Part shown: in pieces, positions 18,420 to 28,700 of the stretch
How positions within the stretch are numbered: the first letter of the stretch is position 1
How the letters are laid out: each line of letters starts with the position of its first letter
Source: Vibrio azureus
Lineage (GTDB): Bacteria > Pseudomonadota > Gammaproteobacteria > Enterobacterales > Vibrionaceae
DNA: 64,000 bases
Direction: 5' to 3'
Assembly: GCF_002849855.1 (NCBI RefSeq)
Contig: NZ_CP018617.1
Span: 310,001 to 374,000 of the forward strand
The notes under the pieces: generated by a model
Told to the model about the DNA's origin: nothing
Databases searched by the model: none
What the model saw: the letters and a program-made list of their open reading frames with translations, nothing else
Translations under genes and position numbers: made by a program

Positions 18420-18905
18420 ATGTTAGTGAAGAAAGGGTTAATCGCGGCCATGCTCGTGGGAGCTTTTAGTGTTCATGCCAATGATCTTCAAGATAAAAGT
18501 GATCTACAGGATGTAAAGGATACGATAGGTGATATACAAGAGAGTATTGCACAATCTCAGGATACGATGCGATTCGAGCGCTCTGTCTCTCCGCCTTTCA
18601 ACACGCCAGAACCTAAATACAATAAGGATAAGCCTTCACACAGTTACTTTGTATTAGAGAAGTATGATATCTATAGCAGTGCTGAGGGAGAACGCACAGT
18701 ACAAGCGTTCATCACTAACAACTCTTTTAGTGGTGTTAAACTGAAGCCTTCTCAGATCAAAGCTTACTTTGGTGGTCAGAACTATGTATCGCCAATATCC
18801 ATCGATCAAGAAGGTAGTTTCGCTCAAGGAGAATCAAAATCAGTGACGCTTCATTTTGGTCAACATGATGTACCCGTTATGGGCTTGATCACTCGAAGTT
18901 ATTAG
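18420..18905 (+). CDS. Exported hypothetical protein
   Basis: 161 residues with an N-terminal signal peptide (KKGLIAAMLVGAFSVHA). The mature part starts with a short helical stretch (KDTIGDIQESIAQSQDT) and then an Ig-like beta domain: YSSAEGERTVQAFITNNSF and GGQNYVSPISIDQEGSF lead to a final VTLHF strand. Predicted periplasmic. AAGGAAT ribosome site. Family unrecognised. Confidence 0.75.
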   Translation: MLVKKGLIAAMLVGAFSVHANDLQDKSDLQDVKDTIGDIQESIAQSQDTMRFERSVSPPFNTPEPKYNKDKPSHSYFVLEKYDIYSSAEGERTVQAFITNNSFSGVKLKPSQIKAYFGGQNYVSPISIDQEGSFAQGESKSVTLHFGQHDVPVMGLITRSY

Positions 18906-18956
18906 AATCTTTTGGCGACAACACCCTACCCAAACGGCGTGGTTAAAATCGTTAAA

Positions 18957-19256
18957 AAAGTCTGAGAATTAAGGTCGCTCGCTTTTTGTGGGCGCGTTAC
19001 TGTGCCGACTTCTTACGCCAGATAACCGTTCTTCTTACAAAAAAAGAAAGCGCCTGCTATTCCGTTTCGTTGTCTTCCTTGAGTTCGACTCAGTGACCTC
19101 GCCCTTTGGGAGCGTATCACTGAGCCGACTTCTTGGGTCAGAAAACCATTCTTCTTACAAAATAAGAAAGAGCCTGCTATTCCGCTTCGTTGTTTTCCTT
19201 GAATTCAACTCAGTGACCTCGCTCTGAATCAAGCATCTTGAAGTCACTTGGGTATA
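18957..19256 (+). repeat. Long dispersed repeat, copy A, with internal 120-bp tandem duplication
   Basis: A repeat running from GTCTGAGAATTAAGGTCGC to the palindromic tail ending CACTTGGGTATA. Inside it a unit of exactly 120 bp is duplicated (18991-19110 and 19111-19230, both starting near GCG-T-CACTGAGCCGAC). The same element, single-unit and inverted, lies at 51096-51278. Reading frames through it are not genes. Confidence 0.85.
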
Positions 19257-19511
19257 GACCGGCATTTTATTTTGGTCATTAATGTTTCATATCTCAAGCT
19301 CGTTCTAACTCGTCTCGCTGAGCAAAGCAGCTTCATTGAAAATATTATTCTGAGGTTACTTGAGTATAATTCAGCCCCTTTTATTTGAATTAAAAGCAGT
19401 TGCGCTCCGCTATTTACCCATAATTAATAGCTCACCTTTTTAATCGCTTGTATATGGAATAAATCTATATTTTACATTTATGCGAGCGTATCAGGCAATT
19501 GAATGAGTATC
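19257..19511. other. Intergenic with a degenerate repeat copy
   Basis: AT-rich. Holds a diverged copy of the short palindromic repeat at 19311-19368 (CTCGCTGAGCAAAGCAGC, tail GAGGTTACTTGAGTATA). Nothing else recognised. Confidence 0.5.
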
Positions 19512-19577
19512 TTACGCGATCAAATAAAACGTTTACTTAATCAAAAGAAGTGTTATTTAAAACGGAATAAATTAACA
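19512..19577 (+). promoter_or_regulatory. Duplicated upstream block, copy 1 (before the AraC-type gene)
   Basis: TTACGCGAT, 20 bp, TCAAAAGAA, 16 bp, AATAAATTAACA. The same three elements occur with identical spacing at 20540-20605, exactly 1028 bp further on, upstream of the NusG paralog. It is a good candidate for a shared promoter/operator, perhaps bound by the AraC-type protein itself. Confidence 0.6.
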
Positions 19578-19763
19578 CGCCATGGAAAAAAATCCTACGG
19601 ACTATTAATTTAACAACATTAACATTTAGTAATAAAAACTACGAACAACAGCATTAGTGAAAGATTGTTATTTTTAATTTTATCATGTATTTGACTTTAC
19701 TTCAGGATTTTAGAGCATGCGTACGTATGTGCTGGTTAAATTATATAAAATAAAGGGAATTTT

Positions 19764-20503
19764 ATGGATATTATAACTTTAGTTGGTGAACAAAATAATC
19801 AAATTAAGATCTGTCATAAATTACTTACCGATGCAGGTTTTTGTGTCCATTTGGATACTGCTTGGGATACCCCCTTTTTAAAAAAACATCAGATCTTGTG
19901 CTGATTGAACAACCGCAACTGTTAAGCAAAGCAATACCATATCCGTTACCTAACAGTATACCTGTCATTGCCTTAGTTAACTCATCGGTATGCTGGCCGA
20001 TGACAGAGGTAAATCATGAGATCTACGATTACATTTGGACACCAGTGATTGGTGAAGAATTGATCTATCGCGTTAATCATGCACTTAAGAATACTGCGCG
20101 AGTAAAGCTGATAGATAATGACGATAGCTGCGAGGACAAGAGACTGGACATGATTTTTAATAGTCTGGAGACAAACCCTCAAGTTACTCCATTGGTGTTG
20201 AAAACTTGTCATTATTTGCATCAACACATCGAGCAAAAGCTAGTTCTGGATCAAGTTGCATCAGCGATGGGTACCAACAGGAGTAAATTGGCCGCAGAGT
20301 TCAAGTACTCACTTGGTAAAGGTGTGTTTGAATGGCTGCGTGAACAAAGGTTGCTGAAAGCCAAGCATTTACTTAGCCATACCAAAATGAGCATTCAGCA
20401 AGTTTCGCTATCGGTGGGTTATGAAAATAGTGGCAATTTTTCAACGGCCTATAAGAAGCAATTTAGCTTGTCGCCTAAGCAGCAAGTCAAATTAATTCGG
20501 TAA
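19764..20503 (+). CDS. AraC-type regulator with pseudo-receiver domain, interrupted by a -1 frameshift site
   Basis: Starts at ATG 19764 behind AAAGGGA. The first frame encodes MDIITLVGEQNNQIKICHKL to DTPFLKK and stops shortly after. A -1 shift at 19877-19883 joins it to a frame running to 20503, giving about 246 residues. The N-terminal half resembles a response-regulator receiver with SDLVLIEQ at the phosphorylation strand, Glu replacing Asp, so it is unlikely to be phosphorylated. The C-terminal 100 residues are an AraC-type double helix-turn-helix (VASAMGTNRSKLAAEFKYSL; MSIQQVSLSVGYENSGNF). The shift falls in C5-T5-A7 and on the heptamer T-TTA-AAA in the correct phase. It could be programmed frameshifting, phase variation, a fresh mutation or a sequencing error. 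It is placed to control the downstream array. Confidence 0.7.
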
Positions 20504-20539
20504 AATTCTATCCATTTTTGCAGAAATCGATGCACATTA

Positions 20540-20605
20540 TTACGCGATAAAATGCATATCTTACGCATTCAAAAGAAATGGTTTTAGATTTGCAATAAAT
20601 TAACA
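20540..20605 (+). promoter_or_regulatory. Duplicated upstream block, copy 2 (before the NusG paralog)
   Basis: Same elements and spacing as 19512-19577: TTACGCGAT, TCAAAAGAA, AATAAATTAACA. Lies 170-230 bp upstream of the NusG-like start. A further TATCTTACGC at 20557 repeats one also found at 19508. Confidence 0.6.
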
Positions 20606-20624
20606 GGGTGGATTAACACCCTGT
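20603..20624 (+). other. Perfect hairpin in the leader of the antiterminator gene
   Basis: ACAGGGTG and CACCCTGT, 8-bp arms, 6-nt loop, no T-tract. It follows directly on the duplicated block. It may end the AraC transcript weakly or act in the leader RNA. Confidence 0.5.
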
Positions 20625-20740
20625 AATGAAAAGTCACAATAATACAGAGGTTTAAAGAATATATTAGCTATGATTCTGGTGTTGTTATTTACCAGTAATC
20701 GTGTGAATAAGGAAATTATCTTAAGAAAGTCAAATGGGAC

Positions 20741-20760
20741 TTTTCGGCGGAGCCTGCTCG
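20741..20760 (+). promoter_or_regulatory. Possible ops-like recruitment element
   Basis: CGGCGGAGCCTGCTCG just upstream of the antiterminator start resembles the RfaH ops core GGCGGTAGCGTGC with one base missing and one changed. RfaH-class factors are loaded at such sites. The similarity is short and could be chance. Confidence 0.3.
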
Positions 20761-20771
20761 AAGGAAAAAAA

Positions 20772-21284
20772 ATGCAATATTGGTATGCGATTTATACAAA
20801 TCGAGATGCAGAATTCAAACTGCATGACAATATACAAAACTACAGTAATAGCAATTCTCTGAATTACGAAATCTATTTACCAATAGTCAAAGAAAAGCGT
20901 CAGTGGAGTGATCGAAAAGTTAAGGTGAATAGGCCAATGTTCAAAAACTATTTGTTCGTCAAGCACGGAGCAGAGGGGTTTCATCAACTCAAATCTCTTC
21001 CTGGTTTTAAGGATTATGTTCGGTTGGGACGTTATCCAAGCCAAATTACGCAAGAAGAAATTGATATGGTTAAGGTTGTCGAAAAAAACTTCGATAAAGT
21101 TGAATGTGTATCCTCTCGATTGATGCGGGGAGATAAAGTTAAAGTGTTTAATGGTGCGTTAAAAGGGCATCAAGGAATTTTGATCAAAGAGCCACACGGC
21201 TACAAAGTCGCATTAGAGCTCACTAGTTTAAGTCAGTGTATTAACGTTGAAGTACCAATTGAACACATCACATTATTGTCGTGA
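20772..21284 (+). CDS. NusG/RfaH-family transcription antiterminator paralog
   Basis: 170 residues. The NusG N-terminal domain opens with QYWYAIYTNRDAEFKLHDNI and carries IYLPIVKEKRQWSDRKVKVN and PMFKNYLFVKH. The C-terminal KOW motif is KVKVFNGALKGHQGILIKE at about residues 120-138. Specialised NusG paralogs (RfaH, LoaP, UpxY, ActX) travel with RNA polymerase and let it read long operons through terminators. Being first in a same-strand array of about 29 kb fits that role. The ATG behind AAGGA is chosen; an in-frame upstream ATG at 20670 adds residues foreign to the family. Confidence 0.9.
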   Translation: MQYWYAIYTNRDAEFKLHDNIQNYSNSNSLNYEIYLPIVKEKRQWSDRKVKVNRPMFKNYLFVKHGAEGFHQLKSLPGFKDYVRLGRYPSQITQEEIDMVKVVEKNFDKVECVSSRLMRGDKVKVFNGALKGHQGILIKEPHGYKVALELTSLSQCINVEVPIEHITLLS

Positions 21285-21314
21285 GGACACGATTACCATT
21301 GCAAGGAGCATGTT

Positions 21315-21560
21315 ATGAATACACTAAATTATCCATCCATTTCACGCCAACAATGGCAACAACTTACTCAGATGATTGAGAGTAAGTTCGCGATTGTTAT
21401 CGATTCTGAGCAAGGTCAAGCCAAGAGTAATGGTTTTCGATTTAGCTGGGCATATAACTCGCAGCAACAAGCTCTAGAGCTCATTTGTAACGAGAAGCCT
21501 ATTTTCGTGCCATATACTCTGATTAAGCATCAAGTAGACTCTCTCGTAAGCCAACTTTAA
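21315..21560 (+). CDS. Small protein of the giant-protein array (81 aa)
   Basis: 81 residues, soluble, from MNTLNYPSISRQQWQQLTQM to HQVDSLVSQL. AAGGAGC ribosome site. Gaps of about 30 bp to both neighbours mean co-transcription with the antiterminator. No family recognised; a small chaperone or adaptor for the large proteins is possible but unproven. Confidence 0.7.
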   Translation: MNTLNYPSISRQQWQQLTQMIESKFAIVIDSEQGQAKSNGFRFSWAYNSQQQALELICNEKPIFVPYTLIKHQVDSLVSQL

Positions 21561-21589
21561 CCGCTGCACTAATCCGTTAGGTTCAAATC

Positions 21590-24106
21590 ATGGATACCAC
21601 ACAAAAACTCTTTAACCTTGTACCTAACCACTGGCAAGATGTGTTGGTACAAGCGCATAAATTTGAAGGCTACATCGACAAGGCGGAGACTTTTGTCGAT
21701 GAACAGAAAATAGCCCTAGAAGCCCACGTTTCAGAATTATTTAACTTTCTAGATATTGATTGGGAGAAGCTTTCTACTTGGTTGCTACAAAACCCAATTT
21801 TAACTAAGTTCTCGGCCGTTAATATTGATATACCCGCGTTCATCGCCTTACCAGATGGGTTTGATGGCAACGACACCGCGCAGATGCAGGCACTTGTCAA
21901 AGAGAAGCTCGAATTGCTCAAACAAGCCTTTGCGCCGGTCGAGTTTGAGCAGATGAATCTGGACGAGCTGTTCCCACAGTTAGAAACCATCATCCAAACC
22001 TTAGTCGATTTACCCGAAGACCTAGACTTTGACGATCCACTGGCGGTGAACGAATATAAAAACAGCGTGATTGATTCGCTGAGGCCGCAAATTTACGCGC
22101 TGGTCAGCTCCTTGTTTGATCTGGACCTGAAAGACAGCATGTTGAATAGCACCTTAACCAGAACACAAACGCTGACCGACGATTTTGCCCAGAAGCTAAC
22201 ACAGTCTCCTCAGTCGCCACCAATGCAGAGCACGCAAGAAGGGCAAGATGTCGATTTCACCGATGAATTGCCCCTACAAGAAGAACCTCAAGAGGGTGTT
22301 ATTGATCCAGATTTAGGCACACTGTTTGAGCAAAACCCTGTGCAGGGCATTATCGCTTTTGTCGATAAGCTGAAAACCTTGTTACCTGCAATTGCTAACC
22401 AGTTTCAAGGCCAAAGCATCGCTGGCTTTGAAGTTGCGACGCTGATTACCATTGCCGAAGAGCTACTTACCCTTATTGCCGATAACCTTGCTGAGCTAGT
22501 GAATAAAATCGTAGAGACAGACTGGCAAAATCTAAACCTTGATGGCTTTGTGGCAGAGGTTCAATCAATCAAAGCGTTCGTGATTGAAAAGATAACCCAA
22601 TCACCGCTTGGTGGATTGTATCTCGCCATCAATTGGCCTTCTTCGTCACTGGGTTACGTGGAATCAACCCCAGAGCAAGCTTATGAAATGCTGAAAGAAG
22701 TGATAGCGGTGCCGCAAGAGCTCGAAAGTTGGGGTGAGTTACAGTCACTAACTTTACCGCAGCTGAGCGAAATCGCCCGTACTAAGCTCACCAGCGCGTT
22801 TGAACTGTTAAGGCACCTATCACCATTTGGGCTTTCCCCAGCAGGGTTAATAGACAAAGTATCCGAGCCGATGGACGCACTGCTTAGCGTGGCAAACGAC
22901 CATGATTTTGACGATTTAAGTGCCAATGTTCGCTTAGTGATTGGCAAGCTTACCTACCTTATTGAGCGGTTTTTCCCCAATTTAACGGGATCGTTAGAAC
23001 TGCCTGATGAGCATGACTTTAACGACCTGAAAGCCAACGGTCGTTTGTTGCTCGAAAAGATAATGGATATGGCTGATAAGTTGATTCCAGAACAAGATCG
23101 ATCTTTAGACGCCGGTTTAAAACCACTTGGGGAGTTGCCCTTATCGAGCTTGCTGTATTTTGTAGTAGAGCAACTTAAAAAAGGCCAACTGATTTACGAC
23201 TTTATTCAACAGCAAGACATAAAAATCGAGCTAGTCGATCAGACCCAACCCGCTGCCACAGGGCAAAAGGTGGTGGTGGAAGCACAGATTGGTCAGGAGG
23301 AGAAAGAAACCACTCAAACAACAAACCCAACTCAGCCGAATCAAACACAGGCCGCCAATCAACAAAACACCGCTGACACAGAGGCAGAAAAGCCTGATAC
23401 TGACAATAACAATGCGCAAGACCCAAATTTTGATAACGCAACAGATACCCAAGCAGATCCTCTGTCGCAAACCAATAGTGCGTTGTTAACGAATCAGCAG
23501 TGGTTAATGGCGATATTAGGTAATAAACAAACTGGCCTAATAAGCCAGATTGAAAATCAAGCCGAACAAGACTTTATCTTAAATCTACTCAGCGGCACGT
23601 TAGTTGATCAGGCAGTGAATACCTTCTTAGCGTGGCCAGAAGTCGCTAGCCTAAAAAACAATGCGCTAAGCGGCTTTGATGAGCTGCTTAAACAGTTAAG
23701 CCTGCATCCAGATCAAACCGACACCGCGCCATTAACCCTTGGCAGTTTGGTGACCTTCTCAGTTGAAGCGGTAGAAGCGGTATATAAAGCACTGCTGTCG
23801 CTGCTTGAAAAATCGATAATTACAGCCATTGAACTGCTTCACCGCACACTGTCACTATGTTTTAGCTTGCTTCGCTCTGCTCAAGTGCCAGAGGGCATGC
23901 TGCCACAGTTTTTCGAGCAACGCTTTGTACCTGTTATCGAATACACAACAGACAGCGATGCAGATGATGGTAGCGCATTGATTCAATATACCGACAGCAC
24001 TCCCAACATTTTGTGCCTAATGTTGGCGCTACCCGTGTCGACCATATCGAAACTATTAACACTGCCGCTTGAAGAATTGCAAGAGTGGATGGGGGAGGTG
24101 ACCTAA
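21590..24106 (+). CDS. Large acidic helical protein (838 aa), unknown
   Basis: No signal peptide. Leucine-rich and strongly acidic, predicted largely helical, with recurring segments such as HDFDDLSANVRLVIGKLTYL and HDFNDLKANGRLLLEKIMDM (residues about 438-500), a visible internal duplication. A Gln/Thr/Asn/Pro-rich low-complexity linker occupies residues about 565-630 and separates two helical halves. The last third has a hydrophobic stretch (VEAVYKALLSLLEKSIITAI). No known domain recognised. Base composition is higher in GC than the next gene. Second structural-looking gene of the array; a scaffold or length-setting role is speculation. Confidence 0.75.
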   Translation: MDTTQKLFNLVPNHWQDVLVQAHKFEGYIDKAETFVDEQKIALEAHVSELFNFLDIDWEKLSTWLLQNPILTKFSAVNIDIPAFIALPDGFDGNDTAQMQALVKEKLELLKQAFAPVEFEQMNLDELFPQLETIIQTLVDLPEDLDFDDPLAVNEYKNSVIDSLRPQIYALVSSLFDLDLKDSMLNSTLTRTQTLTDDFAQKLTQSPQSPPMQSTQEGQDVDFTDELPLQEEPQEGVIDPDLGTLFEQNPVQGIIAFVDKLKTLLPAIANQFQGQSIAGFEVATLITIAEELLTLIADNLAELVNKIVETDWQNLNLDGFVAEVQSIKAFVIEKITQSPLGGLYLAINWPSSSLGYVESTPEQAYEMLKEVIAVPQELESWGELQSLTLPQLSEIARTKLTSAFELLRHLSPFGLSPAGLIDKVSEPMDALLSVANDHDFDDLSANVRLVIGKLTYLIERFFPNLTGSLELPDEHDFNDLKANGRLLLEKIMDMADKLIPEQDRSLDAGLKPLGELPLSSLLYFVVEQLKKGQLIYDFIQQQDIKIELVDQTQPAATGQKVVVEAQIGQEEKETTQTTNPTQPNQTQAANQQNTADTEAEKPDTDNNNAQDPNFDNATDTQADPLSQTNSALLTNQQWLMAILGNKQTGLISQIENQAEQDFILNLLSGTLVDQAVNTFLAWPEVASLKNNALSGFDELLKQLSLHPDQTDTAPLTLGSLVTFSVEAVEAVYKALLSLLEKSIITAIELLHRTLSLCFSLLRSAQVPEGMLPQFFEQRFVPVIEYTTDSDADDGSALIQYTDSTPNILCLMLALPVSTISKLLTLPLEELQEWMGEVT

Positions 24107-24124
24107 TAAGAGATAGTCTTAATA

Positions 24125-24148
24125 GGGGCGAAAGGCAAGACCTGCCCC
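24125..24148 (+). other. GC-rich hairpin between array genes
   Basis: GGGGC with an inner AGG pairs with CCT and GCCCC. No T-tract follows. It sits between the 838-aa and 483-aa genes and could be a pause or weak terminator the antiterminator must pass. Confidence 0.45.
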
Positions 24149-24195
24149 CGTGAGTGTGAGTTACTACGTATATAAACAACGAGAAGGAAGAAAAA

Positions 24196-25647
24196 ATGTC
24201 ATGGCCAATAGATGAACCTGTTTCAATTGAAGAGTATATTCAGCAAAGTATTGCAAATCAAAAGCTTGTTAAACTTTGTAACAAAGGTATGGAAACATAC
24301 TCACAAAATACAGAAAAGTTGAATATTTTATTTGATGCTATATTTGAAATATTAGATAGCGCTCAAGGTTATTGTGATAATCATAAACTTAGAAAAGCTG
24401 ATAATGCATACAAAGGAATCAGTGAGAATGTCAGATTTTTAGTTACCAATTTGGCATCATCAATTAAATATAAGCGAACAAGTACTGAGTACGAAGAAAT
24501 ATGGTCACTATCGGAGGGTGGAAATGACTATAGAAAGCAATTGATTAGCACGGGTGAAAAAATTGAGGATAAAAAAATTTGGTATCTTCCACTTAAGTTG
24601 CTTTCTAATTTCGAACCTAAAAAATATGGCTTGTATGGTAGTGGTGATGACTTCTCAGGAAATGTTAGTTGGAATGTTGATGAAAACTCACGTGAAGAAT
24701 ATGAGCTCGTCGAACCCTATGATAGAAATATAGACGCTGTTAACAATGTTGATGTTTTATGCGTCGAATGTAATAGCATCATTGAATTATATAGTCTATT
24801 TGAGAAAGTAGATGAATCTAAGGATACAAGTACGCCTGAAATTGTATCTCAAAACTTAATTTATGAAATTATAAAACCAGATGGGTATGAGAAAGGAGAC
24901 TTTAGTGGTTTTAATGATTATTTTATACTGTCAAAAAATAGAGAAGATTTAGTCAACACCTGTGTTGAGCTCGTTGAGGCAGTGTGGCTTCGCTATATAA
25001 ATAAGGCGGAGGTACTTTTGGCCAACAGAACTACCGTTATTGATTCATTAAAAATGACGAATAGAATTATACGTAACGTGATCAATTATAGTCGAAAGAA
25101 TACTACTATAGAGTTAAACGAAACTAAAATAAAAGTACTACCAAACCCTGTAGCAGAGGGATTTATGAATTCAATATCAATGCAAAGTAACATTATTGAT
25201 AGTCGTAAGGCACTTAGTATTTTGAAAGGGGCCACCTCCTTAGTTTCGCATGACTATCTCATGGTTAAAAATAAGATAGACTCATATGATAATCAATTTT
25301 TAGGGGTAAAATTAACCAAAAGTAGTTTGAAATCAAGTTATCCTGAAGAACTACATCGAGGTATAAAATTAAATATCAATATTGAGAAGGGGAATGAAAA
25401 ATGGGTTGAAACAAAAAAAGTGCTTTTGAAGAAGTTGGATTCTGGCAATGAGCAGTTAGAGGATGATATCCGAATAGTTGATTCTAAATTGTCTTCAAAA
25501 GAAATTAATGATATTCCATATTTGAGAACTTCAGTTACTAGATTAATGCAGTGGGCTCGAAAAGAGCCTCTCAATATATCGGTATGGTTGGATGAGTTAT
25601 TATTGATTATAAATGAGAGAGAGAATCTAATAGGCTCTATAGGATAA
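24196..25647 (+). CDS. AT-rich protein of the array (483 aa), unknown
   Basis: 483 residues, Lys/Asn/Ile/Ser-rich, no signal peptide and no membrane span. It is mainly helical with stretches such as NVRFLVTNLASSIKYKRTST and VTRLMQWARKEPLNISVWL. The DNA is clearly more AT-rich than the flanking 838-aa and 1507-aa genes, suggesting a separate origin within the array. AAGGAAG ribosome site. Nothing in it resembles an enzyme motif I know. It may be a variable cargo, effector or immunity component, but that is only suggested by position and composition. Confidence 0.7.
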   Translation: MSWPIDEPVSIEEYIQQSIANQKLVKLCNKGMETYSQNTEKLNILFDAIFEILDSAQGYCDNHKLRKADNAYKGISENVRFLVTNLASSIKYKRTSTEYEEIWSLSEGGNDYRKQLISTGEKIEDKKIWYLPLKLLSNFEPKKYGLYGSGDDFSGNVSWNVDENSREEYELVEPYDRNIDAVNNVDVLCVECNSIIELYSLFEKVDESKDTSTPEIVSQNLIYEIIKPDGYEKGDFSGFNDYFILSKNREDLVNTCVELVEAVWLRYINKAEVLLANRTTVIDSLKMTNRIIRNVINYSRKNTTIELNETKIKVLPNPVAEGFMNSISMQSNIIDSRKALSILKGATSLVSHDYLMVKNKIDSYDNQFLGVKLTKSSLKSSYPEELHRGIKLNINIEKGNEKWVETKKVLLKKLDSGNEQLEDDIRIVDSKLSSKEINDIPYLRTSVTRLMQWARKEPLNISVWLDELLLIINERENLIGSIG

Positions 25648-25778
25648 GGGACGCTTAAAAGAGGAACAGTAAATAAAATTACCCTGATGCGTTATTTACT
25701 ACATACCAATAGTACCAAACCCACACACCAAAACATCTCAACAAAATAAACCACCCAACTCAAGCAAAAGGACTTCCC

Positions 25779-28700
25779 ATGCTTGCCAAACTATTCGCAG
25801 AAAAAAGCCTGCGCCTGACCACCCCTGCGGTAGATTTGGCGTTGGACTACGATGCTGTGGTTGACCACAGCATCTCCGCCTCAGGTTATGCTATTAGCCT
25901 GGGGGTTACCCCAAAACAATTAGAAGGAGATATATTTACCATCATCGAGCTGCTTGGCGGTGACGGTGCAGGACAAGATGCCAAAGACTTTCTTGGCGAA
26001 GGTATTGCCGATGTAATGAGCTTTATTCACTTTGAAACAGGGCAAATCAAGCTAGGTGATATGGTGTCGTTCTCCTACGATGACATTCGTTTAGTATATG
26101 AACAGGCTGCTAAGGGTGATAAAGAAAAGGAGGAGGCTAACAAAGGCGATACTGGCTACGATGACACTGATAACAGCGAAACCCTACTAACCAAACGCAA
26201 CACCTGTATTGAGGTACGCGGTGGTTTAATGTTTGATGTTGATGTGTCAGATCTGCTCGGCGAGGGGGCGTCGGTTCCCGAGCTAAACTTTGCAGGACTG
26301 CTGCGAATCAACGTCGGTAACATGGGGTTTGCGCCAATCTCGTTTGTGCCAGACGAGCAAAGCGTCGTACTACCAAAATCGTTAACCATTCCTCTGTTTG
26401 GCTTAGAAGACGATTTAACCATCACCCCAGATATTGAAGGACTTAACTTTGTCTCCCGAGGCTCGGGTAAAGACAAACACGCCTTGGTCACCTTTAGTGG
26501 CACGCTGCTTATCACTGGTGGCCCCTCGTGGATGCAGCCTGCCAATAATGAACCGCTTAAACTGCCGCTAGTACTCAGTGCTAAACAAGTCGATGGGGTG
26601 CGAAGACTCGCTCTGACCACGCCACTGTTTATTCAGGCGTTAAGTCTTGATTTGGCTGAGATATTGGGCACAGCAGCAGACCTTGGCGAGTTGGGCTTAT
26701 CGCTAGGTAATCTGAATCTATTGGTCTCCAGTGGTCACTCAAATAATGGCGACCAAGGCAAAGCGACATGCAGCGGCAGCATAGAATGCCATTGGCGTTT
26801 GCCGAGTGTGCTGAATGATGTGTTACCCATTGAGCCGTTTGTTGTCTTTGATAGTAATAGAGCAGAACAAACCACCTTTAAGATGCGTTTGAACTTCTCT
26901 GAAAGTGGCTTAACGGTTGATCTGCTTTCATCGCCATTGGCTCCGGCAGAGTTCGCAGGGTTTGAGTTTTATTCCGAGACGCGGCGAAATACCTACAACG
27001 AGTCTTGCCTGTGGTGGGTGATGAAATCGCATCAGTTCGGTCACATTGAATTTACTTCACCAAAATTTGTTAGCGATGGTTCGGGAGCCATGCGTGGTAG
27101 TGGTAGCTATAAAATCCTTGAGCCACTGTCGCTGCCACTCTCGTTGCTTAAAGATTTGCTCGCCAATGTTGGCTTGGGTGCAGTGGGTGAATTACTGCCT
27201 AACAGCGTCGCCCTACCGATACAAAGTGAAGGCAAGGATCTCAAATTAGGACTTGATTCATTCGGCGTTTTGGGCGAGTTAATGGATGATGCTTTAGGCG
27301 CTGTCGGTTTAGATATCGATGCGTTTAAAGCATTGTTGCCCGATTGGCTAGAACACTTCTTTACCATTAGTTTGCCATCACAATGTGATTACCACTTTAA
27401 TATCGACAGTAAGGGCAGTTGTACGGGAGGAATAACGCTGGCAGAAGGCGAAACGCTTAAATTGCTCCTACCAGCAGGCCCCGCATTGTATGGTATCGAA
27501 TTAAATTCGTTTTCACTTGGCCAATACCAAGCGGGTAAAATGGGCGTGCTTGAAGCCGATGGCACCATTGATCTGTTCTTGTTGCCCGAGATTGTTGCGT
27601 CTATGGCGGCAAGTGCTGCCAAGGTGCCGATGTTACCACCGTCAAGCTCGCTCATCACTCAGCTGAAATTTGAAAATCTGCTTGCGCTGGTGGATTTGAA
27701 TACCAAGTCAATTCAACCTGTGTTTTTTGACGACATCAGTTTAAGTCGAACAGGGGTGGAAGGATTTGAATTGGTGAGTCAATGGCATTTCCCCAAACCG
27801 ACGGTCGATGCCTTGCAACTTGCTCACACCATTACTCCGCTCATCGACTTTGTGACCACTAAAGAAGCGCTGCTGGAATCTAACGCAGACGACAGTCCTT
27901 TTGATACTTATTTTGAGATTGGTGAAAATTATCTCCAATTACCGGAATACTTAGGTGGTGTGATACTGGGTAAAAAAGGGGGCTCGATTGAGCGGTTTGA
28001 AGCCAAAGAGCTGTGGCCGTTTGTTGCCAACTCTTTAAATTTTATCAAAACAGGTCAGGTGGAACACTTATTGGCAGCCATGCCAATTGAATATCGAATC
28101 GGTAGTCAGGATGTAAGCTTCTTTGGCTTAGCGGATATACAAGTTAACTATCTGCTGAGTTCCCCTGACGAATTAGCGGATGTCGGCTTTCAAAAGCTAC
28201 AACTCAAAGGAGAAGATCAAACTCGAGCTCTGTCGGTTCTACCTAAATCAATAGTAAATGGGCAGGAAGAAGGCAATGGACTCGTTACATTACTGCGTGG
28301 TGAAGTCGACCTGAGTGATGCGATGAAAATGAGCACAACTTTTGGCTTCGCAATGAGTGAACAAGGAGTGCACAGTGGCTTTAATGCTAGTGGTCAGCTT
28401 GCCCAACTTTTTGCGATTGACATTAAAGGGGCAGTAGCACTGAATACTGAGCCTAAAGCAAGTATTATGCTTGAAGGTGCGACCAGTTTAAGGGTGGCGG
28501 ATCATCAAGTTATGTTCGGTTCAGTATCAATACAAAATGATAATTTACGCATCACAGGTGGCCTTGACTTGTTCCCTTACTTGCCACAAGTCAATATGAG
28601 CGCATTCATTGAAGGAGAGCTAAGCTCAAGTGACTTTTCATTAAATGGCCAACTGATTTTCAGTTTATTTGGTAATTCACTGCTTAAAGGCGATTTGGTG

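Noticed and set aside
18988..19227. A 79-codon frame with internally repeated peptide
   Set aside because: It is only the translation of the 120-bp tandem unit in the dispersed repeat, which also occurs inverted elsewhere.
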